Source: JBCCXZ01 sp965228005
GTDB lineage: Bacteria; Planctomycetota; Planctomycetia; Pirellulales; Lacipirellulaceae
DNA length: 64,000 nt
Reading direction: 5' to 3'
Assembly: GCA_965228005.1 (NCBI GenBank)
Contig: CBDDGV010000003.1
Location: 744,001 to 808,000, forward strand
Part shown: in pieces, positions 1-8,065 of the stretch
Layout: every line of letters begins with the position of its first letter
Position numbering within the stretch: the first letter of the stretch is position 1
Made by a program: the position numbers and the translations under genes
Notes under the pieces: model-generated
Told to the model about the DNA's origin: nothing
The model's input: the letters and a program-made list of their open reading frames with translations, nothing else
The model's database searches: none

Positions 1-183
1 AATGGTTGGCTGACACTGTGGCCTGCGATGGCGGAACGGTTACCGCCGGAGAAGCACGTGCCGTTCCTGGTCGACCTGTGCGCCCACAACGCCAGCTACG
101 CGGGCGGTTTCTTGGGCGGGTTAGCGTTGACGGCTTGGGTGTGGCGTCGCCGCGGTGTTCTGCGATCTGGAAATGTCAGCTGA
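1..183 (+). CDS. C-terminal end of a membrane protein (partial)
   Basis: Reading frame 1 is open from the first base to a TGA at 181-183 and gives 60 residues, so this is the tail of a gene that starts outside the window. The last third holds a likely membrane helix (around AGGFLGGLALTAWVW) followed by RRR, as expected for a C-terminal anchor with a cytoplasmic basic end. The preceding part (PPEKHVPFLVDLC) looks like ordinary soluble protein. No family can be named from this fragment. The 144 bases that follow, before the next start, show no gene. Confidence 0.5.
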   Translation, partial: NGWLTLWPAMAERLPPEKHVPFLVDLCAHNASYAGGFLGGLALTAWVWRRRGVLRSGNVS

Positions 184-327
184 GTTGTTGCGCGGTTCTA
201 CGGTTTGTGCTTCTCGTACCGCATCGGGAGCCTTCTTGCAGCAGCCTTGCGGGTGTAGCACGGGCTAGAGTTGTGGAGTGCCGACCCCAGCGGCCAGGAT
301 TCCCAATCACTCCGCACGCGGCTAGTC

Positions 328-1494
328 ATGAGCGGCTATCAAATCCAAATCGCCTCCAGCGCCGACCAGTTTGTGCATTGGGCCCAAGCCTGGGACGACC
401 TCTGGGAGCGGAGCTACCCGACGCAGCCCACTTCGCGCGCCCAGGGCGTGCTCAATTGGGTGGACGCGTTTGCGGAGGAAGAGCCGTTCACCGCGGTCTG
501 CGTGGAGGCCGACGGCCGGTTGGTCGCCGGGCTGCCGCTGGTGCGGAGCACGCTCCGAGGGGTGCTCGACGTGTACCGGCGGCCGATCTCGCCGTGGTCC
601 GACTCGGGCACGCTGCTGCTGGACCGTACGGTGGATGCGGCGGTTGTGCTCGACGCGCTGGTCGACGGGCTCGACGCGGCGGGCGTGCACCTGATGTCGT
701 TCGAGGAGACGCCGTTCGAGGAGCCGCAGTGGGCGGCGTTCATCGAGGCCGTGACGCGGCGGGGCGGGTACAGCCTGGTGACCGCAAAGAACACCGTCGG
801 CGTGGTCGACATCCTCGACGACTGGGAACGGTACCAGAAGAGCTGGTCGGGCAACCACCGCGGGGCGATCAAGCGGTCGCTGAAGAAGCTCGAAAAGGGG
901 CACGCGGTGCGGGTGGAGCGTCACCGGTCGGCCGAGGGGATCGACCTCGACGGGCTGCTGGACGTGGCGTTCCAGATCGAAGACCGCACCTGGAAGGGCG
1001 AGGAGGGCACCTCGGTGCTGCAGTGCCCGGGGATGGCGGAGTTCATCAAACGTGAGGCGCACCAGGTGGCCGACGCCGGGTGTTTGGACCTCTGGTTCTT
1101 GTACGCCGACGACACGCCGATCGCCTTCGAGTACTGCCACCTCTCGGGCGGGGTGTGCTACTCGCACAAGATCGGCTACGACCCCGACTACGCGGCGTTC
1201 GGCCCCGGGCGGCTGCTGCGGCGGCTGCAGCTGGAGCGGCTGCACGACGACCCCGATTGCGGGGTGCTCGACATGCTGGGGGTGATCTGCCCGTCGAAGG
1301 CCAAGTGGGCGACGCGGAGCTACCCGATCGGCCGGCTGCACGCGTCGATCCGCGGCGTCGTGCCGCGGGCCTTGCTGCGGGGGTACGGCTGGGTGAAGCC
1401 GGCGTTGCAGAAGCTGCGTCAGGAAGAGACCCCCATTCCGCCGTTGGGCGCCGCGGACTGCCTGCCGCCGGGCGGGGCGCCGGTGGGGGTCTAG
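328..1494 (+). CDS. FemAB/BioF2-like GNAT acetyltransferase
   Basis: The 388-residue product resembles the BioF2-like (CelD/BcsL) acetyltransferase family, which folds as a double GNAT domain and acylates cell-envelope or exopolysaccharide precursors. The second half carries the typical signs: a WSGNHRGAIKRSLKKLEK stretch, an aromatic TWKGEEG turn, then LWFLYADDTPIAFEY and a YDPDYAAFGPGRLL segment matching the acyl-CoA binding region. I place the start at the ATG at 328. The reading frame extends to 271, but those residues look untranslated. No signal peptide is seen, so the protein should be cytoplasmic. The next small gene begins 4 bases after its stop, which suggests co-transcription. The substrate cannot be read from the sequence. 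Confidence 0.75.
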   Translation: MSGYQIQIASSADQFVHWAQAWDDLWERSYPTQPTSRAQGVLNWVDAFAEEEPFTAVCVEADGRLVAGLPLVRSTLRGVLDVYRRPISPWSDSGTLLLDRTVDAAVVLDALVDGLDAAGVHLMSFEETPFEEPQWAAFIEAVTRRGGYSLVTAKNTVGVVDILDDWERYQKSWSGNHRGAIKRSLKKLEKGHAVRVERHRSAEGIDLDGLLDVAFQIEDRTWKGEEGTSVLQCPGMAEFIKREAHQVADAGCLDLWFLYADDTPIAFEYCHLSGGVCYSHKIGYDPDYAAFGPGRLLRRLQLERLHDDPDCGVLDMLGVICPSKAKWATRSYPIGRLHASIRGVVPRALLRGYGWVKPALQKLRQEETPIPPLGAADCLPPGGAPVGV

Positions 1495-1497
1495 GCG

Positions 1498-1851
1498 ATG
1501 TCCGGCGACGTTGCAGACCTACCGTCAGTGCTGCACGCCCGGGAGCGTATCACCGAGGCGATAGTCTTGCTGCGTGACGGCGGCAACCATGGCTGGGCCG
1601 AGCGGCTGGACGAGCTCCGCCACGGTATGGACAGTCGCTACGCTACGAAGGAAGCGTTGCACACGATCGGGGCATTGTGTCACCCGAAGGCGCTGGGCGA
1701 AGCGACTCCGCAGGGCGGCGACCGCGCCGCTTGGGACCGCTGGCACAGCTTCGTCGCGGAGCTGGAGCAGGCGTGCGCCCGGGCGTTCCGGGAACTCGAA
1801 GGGCCGCCCTGGTCGGGCGGCCCTCAGGATGGCTCTTCGAGTTTGGCCTAG
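1498..1851 (+). CDS. Small hypothetical protein
   Basis: This 117-residue frame starts 4 bases after the acetyltransferase stop, so it is probably the second gene of that operon. It looks helical and charged (ITEAIVLLRDGGNHGWAERLDELRHGMD, in two parts) and lacks signal peptide, membrane helix and Cys motifs. I recognise no family. Its 3' end overlaps the end of the convergent exported-protein gene by 3-4 bases. Its last codons contain a strong GC hairpin (1801-1823). Codon use matches the neighbours, which supports a real gene. Confidence 0.5.
   Translation: MSGDVADLPSVLHARERITEAIVLLRDGGNHGWAERLDELRHGMDSRYATKEALHTIGALCHPKALGEATPQGGDRAAWDRWHSFVAELEQACARAFRELEGPPWSGGPQDGSSSLA
1801..1823. terminator. 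GC-rich hairpin between convergent genes
   Basis: GGGCCGCCC and GGGCGGCCC form a perfect 9-bp stem around a 5-base loop. The hairpin lies just before the shared 3' ends of two convergent genes. There is no T-run on either side, so it is at most a weak intrinsic terminator or a pause or RNA-stabilising element. Confidence 0.35.
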
Positions 1852-3239
1852 TCGGCGGGGAAGCTCTGCGCCTCGGTCACCTGCACGACGAACGCGAAGC
1901 GGGTGTTGGCGAGCTTCGGTACGGCGGGCTTCCGACCGCCGAACTCTCCCCCGCCGTAGCCCCCCTCGCCGCCGTAGCCGCCTTCACCGTAGCCGCCAAA
2001 GCCGCCGCCGAAACCGCCGCGTCCGCCGGCGCGGCCTTCGAATAGTTGAGGCGTGTTCGCAGTGACGTGGTTCGCGGTGCCGAGGATGAGGTAGTGGCCG
2101 AGCTTGGCTTGGGTCGAGCCGTTGAGTTCGCAGAGACCGGTTGTCATGGTTCGTCTGGAGGTGTCGCCCAGTTCAGGCGCAAGCGTCAGTGCGAAACGCA
2201 ATGGCAGGCGATCGGACGCGGAAGAGTCTAGTTCGCCCTCGCATGAGATGCGGAAGACCTGGTTGCCAATGGTTGCTTTCGATTCGGTCTGCCAACGGGC
2301 TCCGTCTTCTTCCTCCAGCAAGGTGGTCGCGACGGACTGGCTGACGATGCCGGGGCTCTTCAGCCCCATGCTGTCGACGGCCTCGAAGACGGCCCCGGGG
2401 AGGTAGTTCGCGGCGGCGCTGGCGGCCTCTTCCGGTTGATTGTCCGCCAGCCAGTAGACCCGCACCTGCAGCGACTTCGCGCGGTCTTCGACCGGGGCGG
2501 GCAGATTGCCGGAGCTCTTCTCTTCCGCCGAGATGCGGTCGAGTTCCTGGATCAGGGTGTTCGCCGCGTGGACGACCTTGTCGGGGGCTCGGAGGATGAT
2601 AGTGTTCGACTGCGGGTCGACCGCCAGGCGGAAGGCGCCATCGCCGAGGATGTCGCCGACGGTTTCTGCGGCGACCTCGGCCGACATGTGGCGGAGGCGG
2701 AAGAGCTGCAGCTTGGCGTCCTCGGCCAGCTCGTCGGCGTGCGCCCCGGCGCCTTCGAGGGCTTCCTCGGTCATCGCGAAGAGCTCGGAGACGGCTTCTT
2801 CAAGCTCGTCGAGGCGGTGCTCAAGGTCGCCGAGGAATTCTCTGAGGCCGTGGTCCTCTTCTTCGTCGTGGCCTTCGTCCTCTTCATAGTTCTCTTCCTC
2901 TTCTTCGTGCCTGTAGCCGGAGTGCTCACCCCAGAGGTCTTCAAGCTGATCTCGGAGCTCAACCGGCAGGCTTTGGAGCCGTTTGTCGAAGTGGTCACGG
3001 AGCCGTTCAAGCCGGTCTGCTACCGCCCGCGTCCGCGGGTCGTCTTCTCCGAACTGCGAAGCGTGGCTCTCAAGAGTCTCTTCAAGGATGCGGAGGATCT
3101 CATGATCGGCGTCCAGTTTGCGGGTCTCGGCTTGCAACTCAGTGAGCTGTGCAGGTTGTTCCTTGACGTCATCGCCGGCCAGAACCGCCGGAGAAGCCGA
3201 TAGGCACAGTGTGAACAAAAAGACGTGCAAGAACCTCAT
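1848..3239 (-). CDS. Exported protein with secretin-N-like segment and Gly-rich region
   Basis: The 463-residue product starts at 3239 with a clear Sec signal peptide (MRFLHVFLFTLCLSASPAVLA). After it come a coiled-coil-like region, a very acidic stretch (runs of E/D at roughly residues 115-140), and a second helical region. A segment at about residues 215-255 reads DPQSNTIILRAP followed by a helix ending LIQELD, which is the pattern of secretin N-terminal (N1/N2) domains. Near the C-terminus is a Gly/Tyr-rich low-complexity tract. There is no secretin pore domain, so this is not a secretin. The gene overlaps the anti-sigma gene by 4 bases and is the third gene of the sigma operon, so it may be the envelope component sensed or served by that sigma system. 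That role is inferred. Confidence 0.7.
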   Translation of the reverse strand: MRFLHVFLFTLCLSASPAVLAGDDVKEQPAQLTELQAETRKLDADHEILRILEETLESHASQFGEDDPRTRAVADRLERLRDHFDKRLQSLPVELRDQLEDLWGEHSGYRHEEEEENYEEDEGHDEEEDHGLREFLGDLEHRLDELEEAVSELFAMTEEALEGAGAHADELAEDAKLQLFRLRHMSAEVAAETVGDILGDGAFRLAVDPQSNTIILRAPDKVVHAANTLIQELDRISAEEKSSGNLPAPVEDRAKSLQVRVYWLADNQPEEAASAAANYLPGAVFEAVDSMGLKSPGIVSQSVATTLLEEEDGARWQTESKATIGNQVFRISCEGELDSSASDRLPLRFALTLAPELGDTSRRTMTTGLCELNGSTQAKLGHYLILGTANHVTANTPQLFEGRAGGRGGFGGGFGGYGEGGYGGEGGYGGGEFGGRKPAVPKLANTRFAFVVQVTEAQSFPAD

Positions 3240-3688
3240 GACGCGCCTCCTCTTTGTGCAACGCGGTTGCGGATCGAACGGGCGAGCGCCTCGCGGCGCG
3301 AGCGCTTCTCTGCTTCGTAGGTCGGCACGAGCTGGACGACGGTCACGTTGGGGGCGACCTGCTCGTGCCGAAGGACGATGTGGTCGGCGGTGGTGAACTC
3401 GACCGGCGGCTGGGCCGCGAGGAGTTCTTCTTGTGTGTTCCCGTCGAGTGGCGCGACCGCGGCCGCCTCGGTGTGCGTCGAACGATTCATGGCCGCCGCC
3501 CAACCCAGTGCGACGCAGGCGACCGCGGCAGCCGCGGCGATACCGAGCCGCCGTGTTCCGTGGCTTTGTTCGCGAGCAACCGCCGCACGCACCGACCGCC
3601 GCACGTCTGCGGGGGCCGTCTGCGCGGCGACCGCCGAGCGGAGTAGGTCGTCGAGTGAGTCGTCGGTGAGGGTGCGTTTGTCGTTCAT
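3236..3688 (-). CDS. Putative anti-sigma factor, single-pass membrane protein
   Basis: The 150-residue protein starts at the ATG at 3688, which overlaps the sigma gene stop by 4 bases (ATGA), the usual arrangement of an ECF sigma factor and its antagonist. The N-terminal 45 residues are short and helical (SLDDLLRSAVAAQ, then ADVRRSVRAAVARE). A membrane helix follows (LGIAAAAAVACVALGWAAAM), then a periplasmic tail rich in charged residues. It has no HxxxCxxC zinc motif, so it is not a classical ZAS-type anti-sigma factor. The assignment rests on gene order, size and topology rather than on a recognised domain. Confidence 0.6.
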   Translation of the reverse strand: MNDKRTLTDDSLDDLLRSAVAAQTAPADVRRSVRAAVAREQSHGTRRLGIAAAAAVACVALGWAAAMNRSTHTEAAAVAPLDGNTQEELLAAQPPVEFTTADHIVLRHEQVAPNVTVVQLVPTYEAEKRSRREALARSIRNRVAQRGGAS

Positions 3689-4209
3689 CGCTTCGCTTGG
3701 AGTTGCTGGTCGATGTCTTCCAGTTGCTCGCGGAGCCGCTTGCGGCCGGCGGCGAGGCTGGCCTTCACGGCTTGGGTGGTAATGCCGAGCACCTCGGCCA
3801 CTTCCGCCTGCGGGAGCGACTCGCACACGGCCAGGTGCATCACGCGTCGCTGCCGGTCGGGCAGGGCGTCGAGCGCGGCGAGCGCCCGATTAAGCGTCTC
3901 TTGGTGCTCGACGCCGCCGGTCGGTGAAGGCCGGGGGTCGGCGGTTTCTTGTTCGGTGTTCTCCTCGTGCCGCCGCAAACGGAGCTTGCGGCGGAGCGTG
4001 TCGTTCCAGGCGTTGTCCGCGATCCGCAGCAGCCACACCTTGGCGGCCGCGGCGTCGCGGAGCGAGGCGCGTCGCCGCCACGCACGCAGCATCGTCTCTT
4101 GCGTCAGGTCGGCGGCCGCGTCGGCGTCTTGCGTCAGCCGGAACGCGTAGCGGTACACCCCGTCCAGGTGCTGCTCCAGCAGCCTCTCGCTCAAGCCAGC
4201 CTCGGCCAT
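3685..4209 (-). CDS. ECF-type RNA polymerase sigma factor
   Basis: I start the 174-residue product at 4209 (MAEAGLSERLLEQHLDGV). The frame runs on upstream, but that part is low-quality Arg/Pro-rich sequence. Region 2 is visible as YRYAFRLTQDADAAADLTQETMLRAW in two pieces, with the DLTQETMLRAW core. Region 4 is visible as LPDRQRRVMHLA, then LPQAEVAEVLGITTQAVKA, a helix-turn-helix for the -35 element. The linker is short and acidic, as in ECF factors. It is the first gene of a three-gene overlapping operon with a membrane anti-sigma candidate and an exported protein, so release of the sigma factor by an envelope signal is likely. Confidence 0.85.
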   Translation of the reverse strand: MAEAGLSERLLEQHLDGVYRYAFRLTQDADAAADLTQETMLRAWRRRASLRDAAAAKVWLLRIADNAWNDTLRRKLRLRRHEENTEQETADPRPSPTGGVEHQETLNRALAALDALPDRQRRVMHLAVCESLPQAEVAEVLGITTQAVKASLAAGRKRLREQLEDIDQQLQAKR

Positions 4210-4550
4210 CGCGGCACGCGCCCCCGTCCCTGCACAACTCTGTTCCGACGCCGACGCTGTGGAGTCAGCCAGCCGTGCTATCAGTGAAGGACGTGCGTGG
4301 CGGGCGGAGGTCAAAGGAAAAACAGGGGTGAGAGGTCGGAGGTCAGAGGGCAGGGGAGAGTAGAGGGGGCCCTGCGTTGCGTATTCTACGCGGCTTACGG
4401 CGCGGGGCCAGAAACGCGGCAGTTCTCCGCTCCAGGACCGGTCTGGGCTCAAGCGGGCGGGCGGGGGACGCCGAACGTTGGAAGCGGGGCCCCGCGCCGA
4501 TTGTTGGCACCCGCCCCGCGCTCTTCGACTCCTCACGCTGGCAGGGCTAC

Positions 4551-5429
4551 ATGTCCTCTGTCTCCGAATCGCAGATCATCGTGCCCGAACGACGCGGCCC
4601 GCTGTCGGGGCCGTACCACGCGCTGGCCGATCTGGGTGAGGCGGTGCTGTCGTTCTTCGAGACAATCGGCGAGGCGACGCTGTTCGCCCTCAGCACGTTC
4701 GGCTGGATGGTGCGTCGGCTGCCGCGGCGCGACACGATGGTGTCGCAGATGTACCAGATCGGTGTGCTGAGCGTGCCGGTGGTGGCGCTCACGGGCACGT
4801 TCATCGGCATGGTGCTCGCGGTGCAGTCGTACCACCAGTTCCGGGCGATCGGGTTCGAGACGCAGCTCGGCGGGGTGATCCATAAATCGATGTTCCGGGA
4901 GCTAGGCCCCGTGCTGGCGGCGACGATGCTGGCCGGCCGGGTCGGCAGCGCGATGGCGGCCGAGCTGGGCACGATGCGCGTCACCGAGCAGATCGACGCG
5001 CTGAGCAGCATGGGCGCCAACCCGATTCAATACCTGGTCGTGCCGCGGTTCCTCAGCTGCCTGCTGCTGATCCCCACGCTGACGGTGATGGCGGAGTTCA
5101 TGGGCGTCTCCGGCGGCGGCTGGTACTGCGTGTACATGCTGGGCATCGACTCGCACCACTACCTGGCGAACGCCGCGGCCTACGTCGAGAACTGGGACCT
5201 GTTCTACGGCATCGCCAAGTCGGTGGTGTTCGGGGCGGTGATCGGCGTGATGGGCTGCTACGAGGGCTTCCACTGCCGGCCGGGCGCCGAGGGCGTGGGC
5301 CGGGCGGCGACGACGGCGTTCGTCCGTTCGTTCGTGGTGATCATCGTGCTCGACCTGCTGCTGAGCATGGTGCTCGACCAGGTCTACCTGCTGATCTGGC
5401 CGGAAGGGCCGATGCTGTTTGGCGCTTGA
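4551..5429 (+). CDS. MlaE-type ABC transporter permease
   Basis: The 292-residue protein belongs to the MlaE/YrbE permease family that moves phospholipids between the membranes in Gram-negative cells. Family signs are the LTGTFIGMVLAVQSYHQF segment, the conserved ELGPVLAATMLAGRVGSAMAAELGTM coupling region (read in two halves), and MRVTEQIDAL, MGANPIQYLVVPR. It has about five or six hydrophobic segments. I start it at the ATG at 4551 because the sequence upstream is Arg/Pro-rich and does not resemble the family. The ATPase gene (5604) and the MCE protein gene (6748) follow on the same strand, each separated by a palindromic repeat, so this is an Mla E-F-D set. MlaB and MlaC partners are not seen nearby. 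Confidence 0.9.
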   Translation: MSSVSESQIIVPERRGPLSGPYHALADLGEAVLSFFETIGEATLFALSTFGWMVRRLPRRDTMVSQMYQIGVLSVPVVALTGTFIGMVLAVQSYHQFRAIGFETQLGGVIHKSMFRELGPVLAATMLAGRVGSAMAAELGTMRVTEQIDALSSMGANPIQYLVVPRFLSCLLLIPTLTVMAEFMGVSGGGWYCVYMLGIDSHHYLANAAAYVENWDLFYGIAKSVVFGAVIGVMGCYEGFHCRPGAEGVGRAATTAFVRSFVVIIVLDLLLSMVLDQVYLLIWPEGPMLFGA

Positions 5430-5442
5430 GTGCGGGGAGATC

Positions 5443-5581
5443 ACCGCAGAGGTCGCGGAAGTCGCAGAGGTAAGAAGCGAGAGAAAGTTGTTCGAACACG
5501 AAACGGCGAACTGCCGTTGAAACGGAAACCAAGGAGTTGGCACAAGTTGAGAACCTCTGCGTTCTCTGCGACCTCTGCGGT
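5443..5581. repeat. Inverted repeat of the CCGCAGAGG type
   Basis: Two 29-base arms, 5443-5471 (beginning ACCGCAGAGGTCGC) and 5553-5581 (ending GCGACCTCTGCGGT), are imperfect reverse complements around an approximately 80-base spacer. The arms are built of tandem GCAGAGGTC/GCAGAGAAC words. It fills the gap between the MlaE and MlaF genes. It looks like a dispersed intergenic palindrome and could fold in the mRNA. Whether it terminates or stabilises the transcript is unknown. Confidence 0.7.
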
Positions 5582-5603
5582 TTGTTCCTAGGCACACACG
5601 CGT

Positions 5604-6413
5604 ATGGTATCCACCGCTCCTATCCTCGAGATCGACGAGCTCAGCGTCCGCTTCGGGCGGCAGAAGGTGCTGCGCGATGTGTCGCTCAGTGTCCCGCGGG
5701 GGCAGCGGCTGGCGATCATCGGCGAGAGCGGCTGCGGCAAGACGGTGCTGCTGAAGACGATCATCGGCTTGATCGCCCCCACCCAGGGGGAGGTCCGCTT
5801 CGACGGGATGCGGATGGACGCGCTGCCCGAGGCGGAGCTCGCGCGGCAACGGGCCCGGTTCGGGTTCGTGTTCCAGAACGCGGCGTTGTTCGACAGCATG
5901 ACGATCGAGGAGAACATCCTGTTCCCGCTGCGTCAGCACCGGCGGGGCGGCCCCGAGACGTTCCGCGACGAGATCGGGCGCGGCATGACCGCGGTGGGGC
6001 TGCCGGTGAGCGTGCTGCGCAAACGGCCGGCCGAGCTCTCGGGCGGCATGCGGAAACGGGTCGGCCTGGCCCGGGCGCTCGTCATGAAGCCCGAGGTGCT
6101 GCTGTACGACGAGCCGACCACGGGGCTCGACCCGATTATGAGCGACGTGATCAACGAGCTGATGCTCCGCTCGGGCGCCGGCGAGGGGGTGACCAGCGTG
6201 CTGGTGACCCACGACATGAAGACCGCCCGCAAGGTGGCCGACCGGGTCGTGATGCTCTACCCGCTGTCGCGGCTGGGCGAGGGCGAGCCGCAGGAGTTGT
6301 TCGACGGCTCGCCGGAAGCGATCGACGCGAGCAAAGACCGCCGGGTGACGCAGTTCGTCCGCGGCGAAGCGGGCGACCGGATCGTGGAGATGGGCGAGCA
6401 GGTTGTTGTTTAG
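5604..6413 (+). CDS. MlaF-type ABC transporter ATP-binding protein
   Basis: This 269-residue ATPase powers the Mla-like lipid transporter with the permease encoded upstream. Walker A is GESGCGKT (residues 40-47), the Q-loop is VFQNAALFDSMT, the ABC signature is LSGGMRKRVGLARAL, and Walker B with D-loop is VLLYDEPTTGLDP. The switch His is in VTHDMKTA. The MRKR variant of the signature and the AALFDS Q-loop are typical of MlaF/Ttg2A-like ATPases. The C-terminal extension after residue 215 includes FDGSPEAI and ends in acidic/hydrophobic residues. The start ATG at 5604 lies 22 bases after the inverted repeat. Confidence 0.92.
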   Translation: MVSTAPILEIDELSVRFGRQKVLRDVSLSVPRGQRLAIIGESGCGKTVLLKTIIGLIAPTQGEVRFDGMRMDALPEAELARQRARFGFVFQNAALFDSMTIEENILFPLRQHRRGGPETFRDEIGRGMTAVGLPVSVLRKRPAELSGGMRKRVGLARALVMKPEVLLYDEPTTGLDPIMSDVINELMLRSGAGEGVTSVLVTHDMKTARKVADRVVMLYPLSRLGEGEPQELFDGSPEAIDASKDRRVTQFVRGEAGDRIVEMGEQVVV

Positions 6414-6427
6414 CTGAGTGGGTGAAC

Positions 6428-6682
6428 CACGGAGACACGGGGGGCACGGAGAGGAAGAATCGACAGGATAACAGGATGAAGAAAGGGATCGACGGGATCC
6501 GCAGAAGGTTTGTTGCTAAGCAACCTTCTGTGGGAGGCTTCTCCGAGGCCGATTCCGGCTTGCTGTTGTGAGCGTAATCGGGCTCGGAGAGCCCTCCCAC
6601 AAATCCCTTTCGCTTCCGTCAGGCATTCCTGTGCACTTCTCAGTTCTTCGCGCGACTCTGTGTCCTCCGTGCCTCCGTGGTG
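6428..6682. repeat. Inverted repeat of the CCACGGAG type
   Basis: The left arm CCACGGAGACACGGGGGGCA (from 6428) and the right arm ending CCTCCGTGCCTCCGTGG (to about 6680) are imperfect reverse complements about 200 bases apart. They enclose a second, nested palindrome (6530-6600) and a short hairpin with CAGAAGGTT/AACCTTCTG arms near 6502-6530. The whole block separates the MlaF and MlaD-like genes. Repeats of this wording recur in intergenic DNA of many planctomycetes, as I recall it. In the window itself I see this one copy. Confidence 0.65.
6530..6600. repeat. Palindromic repeat, GTGGGAGG...CCGATT family, copy 1
   Basis: Arms 6530-6554 and 6576-6600 are 25 bases each and match as reverse complements at about 22 positions (GTGGGAGG, then CTCCGAG, then CCGATT). 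The loop is about 21 bases. A second copy with the same wording lies at 11849-11921. The two loops and the intervening bases differ while the arms agree, as expected of a structure-conserved dispersed element. Confidence 0.75.
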
Positions 6683-6747
6683 AAAAACCAGAACCCGAAT
6701 CAAGCAGAGCCAACGCGAATCGGCCCGATAACCAATAGGTGAACCTG

Positions 6748-7842
6748 ATGGACGAACGCAGGAAACAATTCCGGGTCGGGCTGGTCGTGTTCTCGACCAT
6801 GGTGCTCTCGGGCGTGCTGGTGGCGCTCAACAGCAACTTCTCGTTCAACCCGTTCCAGGGCCGTTACGAGCTGCAGATCGACGTCGACCAGGCGCCCGGC
6901 GTAGCGCCCGACACGCCGGTGCGGCGTCGCGGCGTGCTGATCGGCCGCGTGGCCGCGGTGCGCGCGACCGACGAGGGCGCGCAGATCATCGTCAGCATCA
7001 AGGACGGCAAGGAAGTCAAAACCAACGAGCGGGCCCGGGTGCAGACTTCGCTCGTGGGCGACGCGGTCGTGGAGTTCGTCCCCGTGGGTCCGCCGGCGGG
7101 GGCTCAGCCCGTCCAACCCGGGGGGCGCGTGCGGGGCGCCTATGCGCCCGGGCCGGTCGACCTGCTGGCCAGCCTGCAGGGCGATTTGCAGATGACGATC
7201 CAGTCGCTGGGCGAGGCGGGCCGGCAGGTTGCGACGCTCGCCGACCGGCTGAACATCGTGCTCGGCGACCAAGACCCCGAGCGGATCAACCGTCTCCTCA
7301 TCTCTTTGGAAGAGTCCTCGCAGCAGTTCAACGTGGTAATGGCCCAGGTGGACGACCTGCTGGGCGACGAGGCGTACCGGGCCAACCTGCGGGAGGGCCT
7401 GGCCCAGGCGCCGGCGGCGATCAACGACGCCCGGGCGCTCCTGGAGGGTCTGCAGACGGCCATCGGTTCGGCGGAGCAGAACCTCAAGAACATCGAAGGG
7501 CTGACCGCCCCGCTCGGCGAGCGGGGTCCGGAGATCATCGCCTCGCTGCAGGAGGGCGTGATCAACCTCACCGAGCTGCTCGCCCAGGCGGCCCTGCTGG
7601 GCCGGCGGGTCAACGAGAGCGAGGGCACGCTGGGCAAGCTGATCAACGACAGCCGCATCTACGACGAGGCGGCGCTGACGATCGTGAAGGTCCGCGAGAT
7701 CGTGGCCACGCTGCAGATGATGACCAAGCGGTTGCGTCCGATCCTGGACGACGTGCGGGTGTTCACGGACAAGATCGCGAGGGACCCGGCGCGGATCACG
7801 CGCGGCGTGATTCCGCGGAATCGCGAGACGCCGCTGAAGTAG
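6748..7842 (+). CDS. MCE/MlaD family lipid-binding protein
   Basis: The 364-residue protein is the substrate-binding component of the Mla-like system. One N-terminal membrane helix (about residues 10-27, VGLVVFSTMVLSGVLVAL) anchors it in the inner membrane. The MCE domain follows at about residues 38-115 (YELQIDVDQAPGVAPDTPVR, RGVLIGRV, LVGDAVVEFVP). The rest is a long helical region of the kind that forms a periplasmic barrel or needle in larger MCE proteins (SLEESSQQFN, LGKLINDSRIYDEA). I prefer the ATG at 6748, with AGGTG about 6 bases upstream, over the GTG at 6739. Its place downstream of MlaE and MlaF supports the role. Confidence 0.88.
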   Translation: MDERRKQFRVGLVVFSTMVLSGVLVALNSNFSFNPFQGRYELQIDVDQAPGVAPDTPVRRRGVLIGRVAAVRATDEGAQIIVSIKDGKEVKTNERARVQTSLVGDAVVEFVPVGPPAGAQPVQPGGRVRGAYAPGPVDLLASLQGDLQMTIQSLGEAGRQVATLADRLNIVLGDQDPERINRLLISLEESSQQFNVVMAQVDDLLGDEAYRANLREGLAQAPAAINDARALLEGLQTAIGSAEQNLKNIEGLTAPLGERGPEIIASLQEGVINLTELLAQAALLGRRVNESEGTLGKLINDSRIYDEAALTIVKVREIVATLQMMTKRLRPILDDVRVFTDKIARDPARITRGVIPRNRETPLK

Positions 7843-8065
7843 CGCGACAGGACCGCCACACGTCCTGGGGTTTTGACAACGGAGTCTCTCCGTCTTCTCG
7901 ATGCGCCCCGCGGTTCTCTGCTCCGGTCTTTCTTGGGCTGAGCGGTGGTTCGACGCCGCATTCTGGCCCTCGGCAGCGGCAATGGGTACGCTCACGCCAG
8001 AGCTCTCGTACTAAGGGGGCGTGTATCGTTGGAATGGCGGTTGCCTGTTTCTCGGTGGGGCATCA

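Noticed and set aside
6..1055. Long plus-strand reading frame over the acetyltransferase gene
   Set aside because: Arg/Gly/Pro-rich composition without domains. It is a high-GC shadow of the acetyltransferase frame, and the tail of a different frame at 1-183 is better supported.
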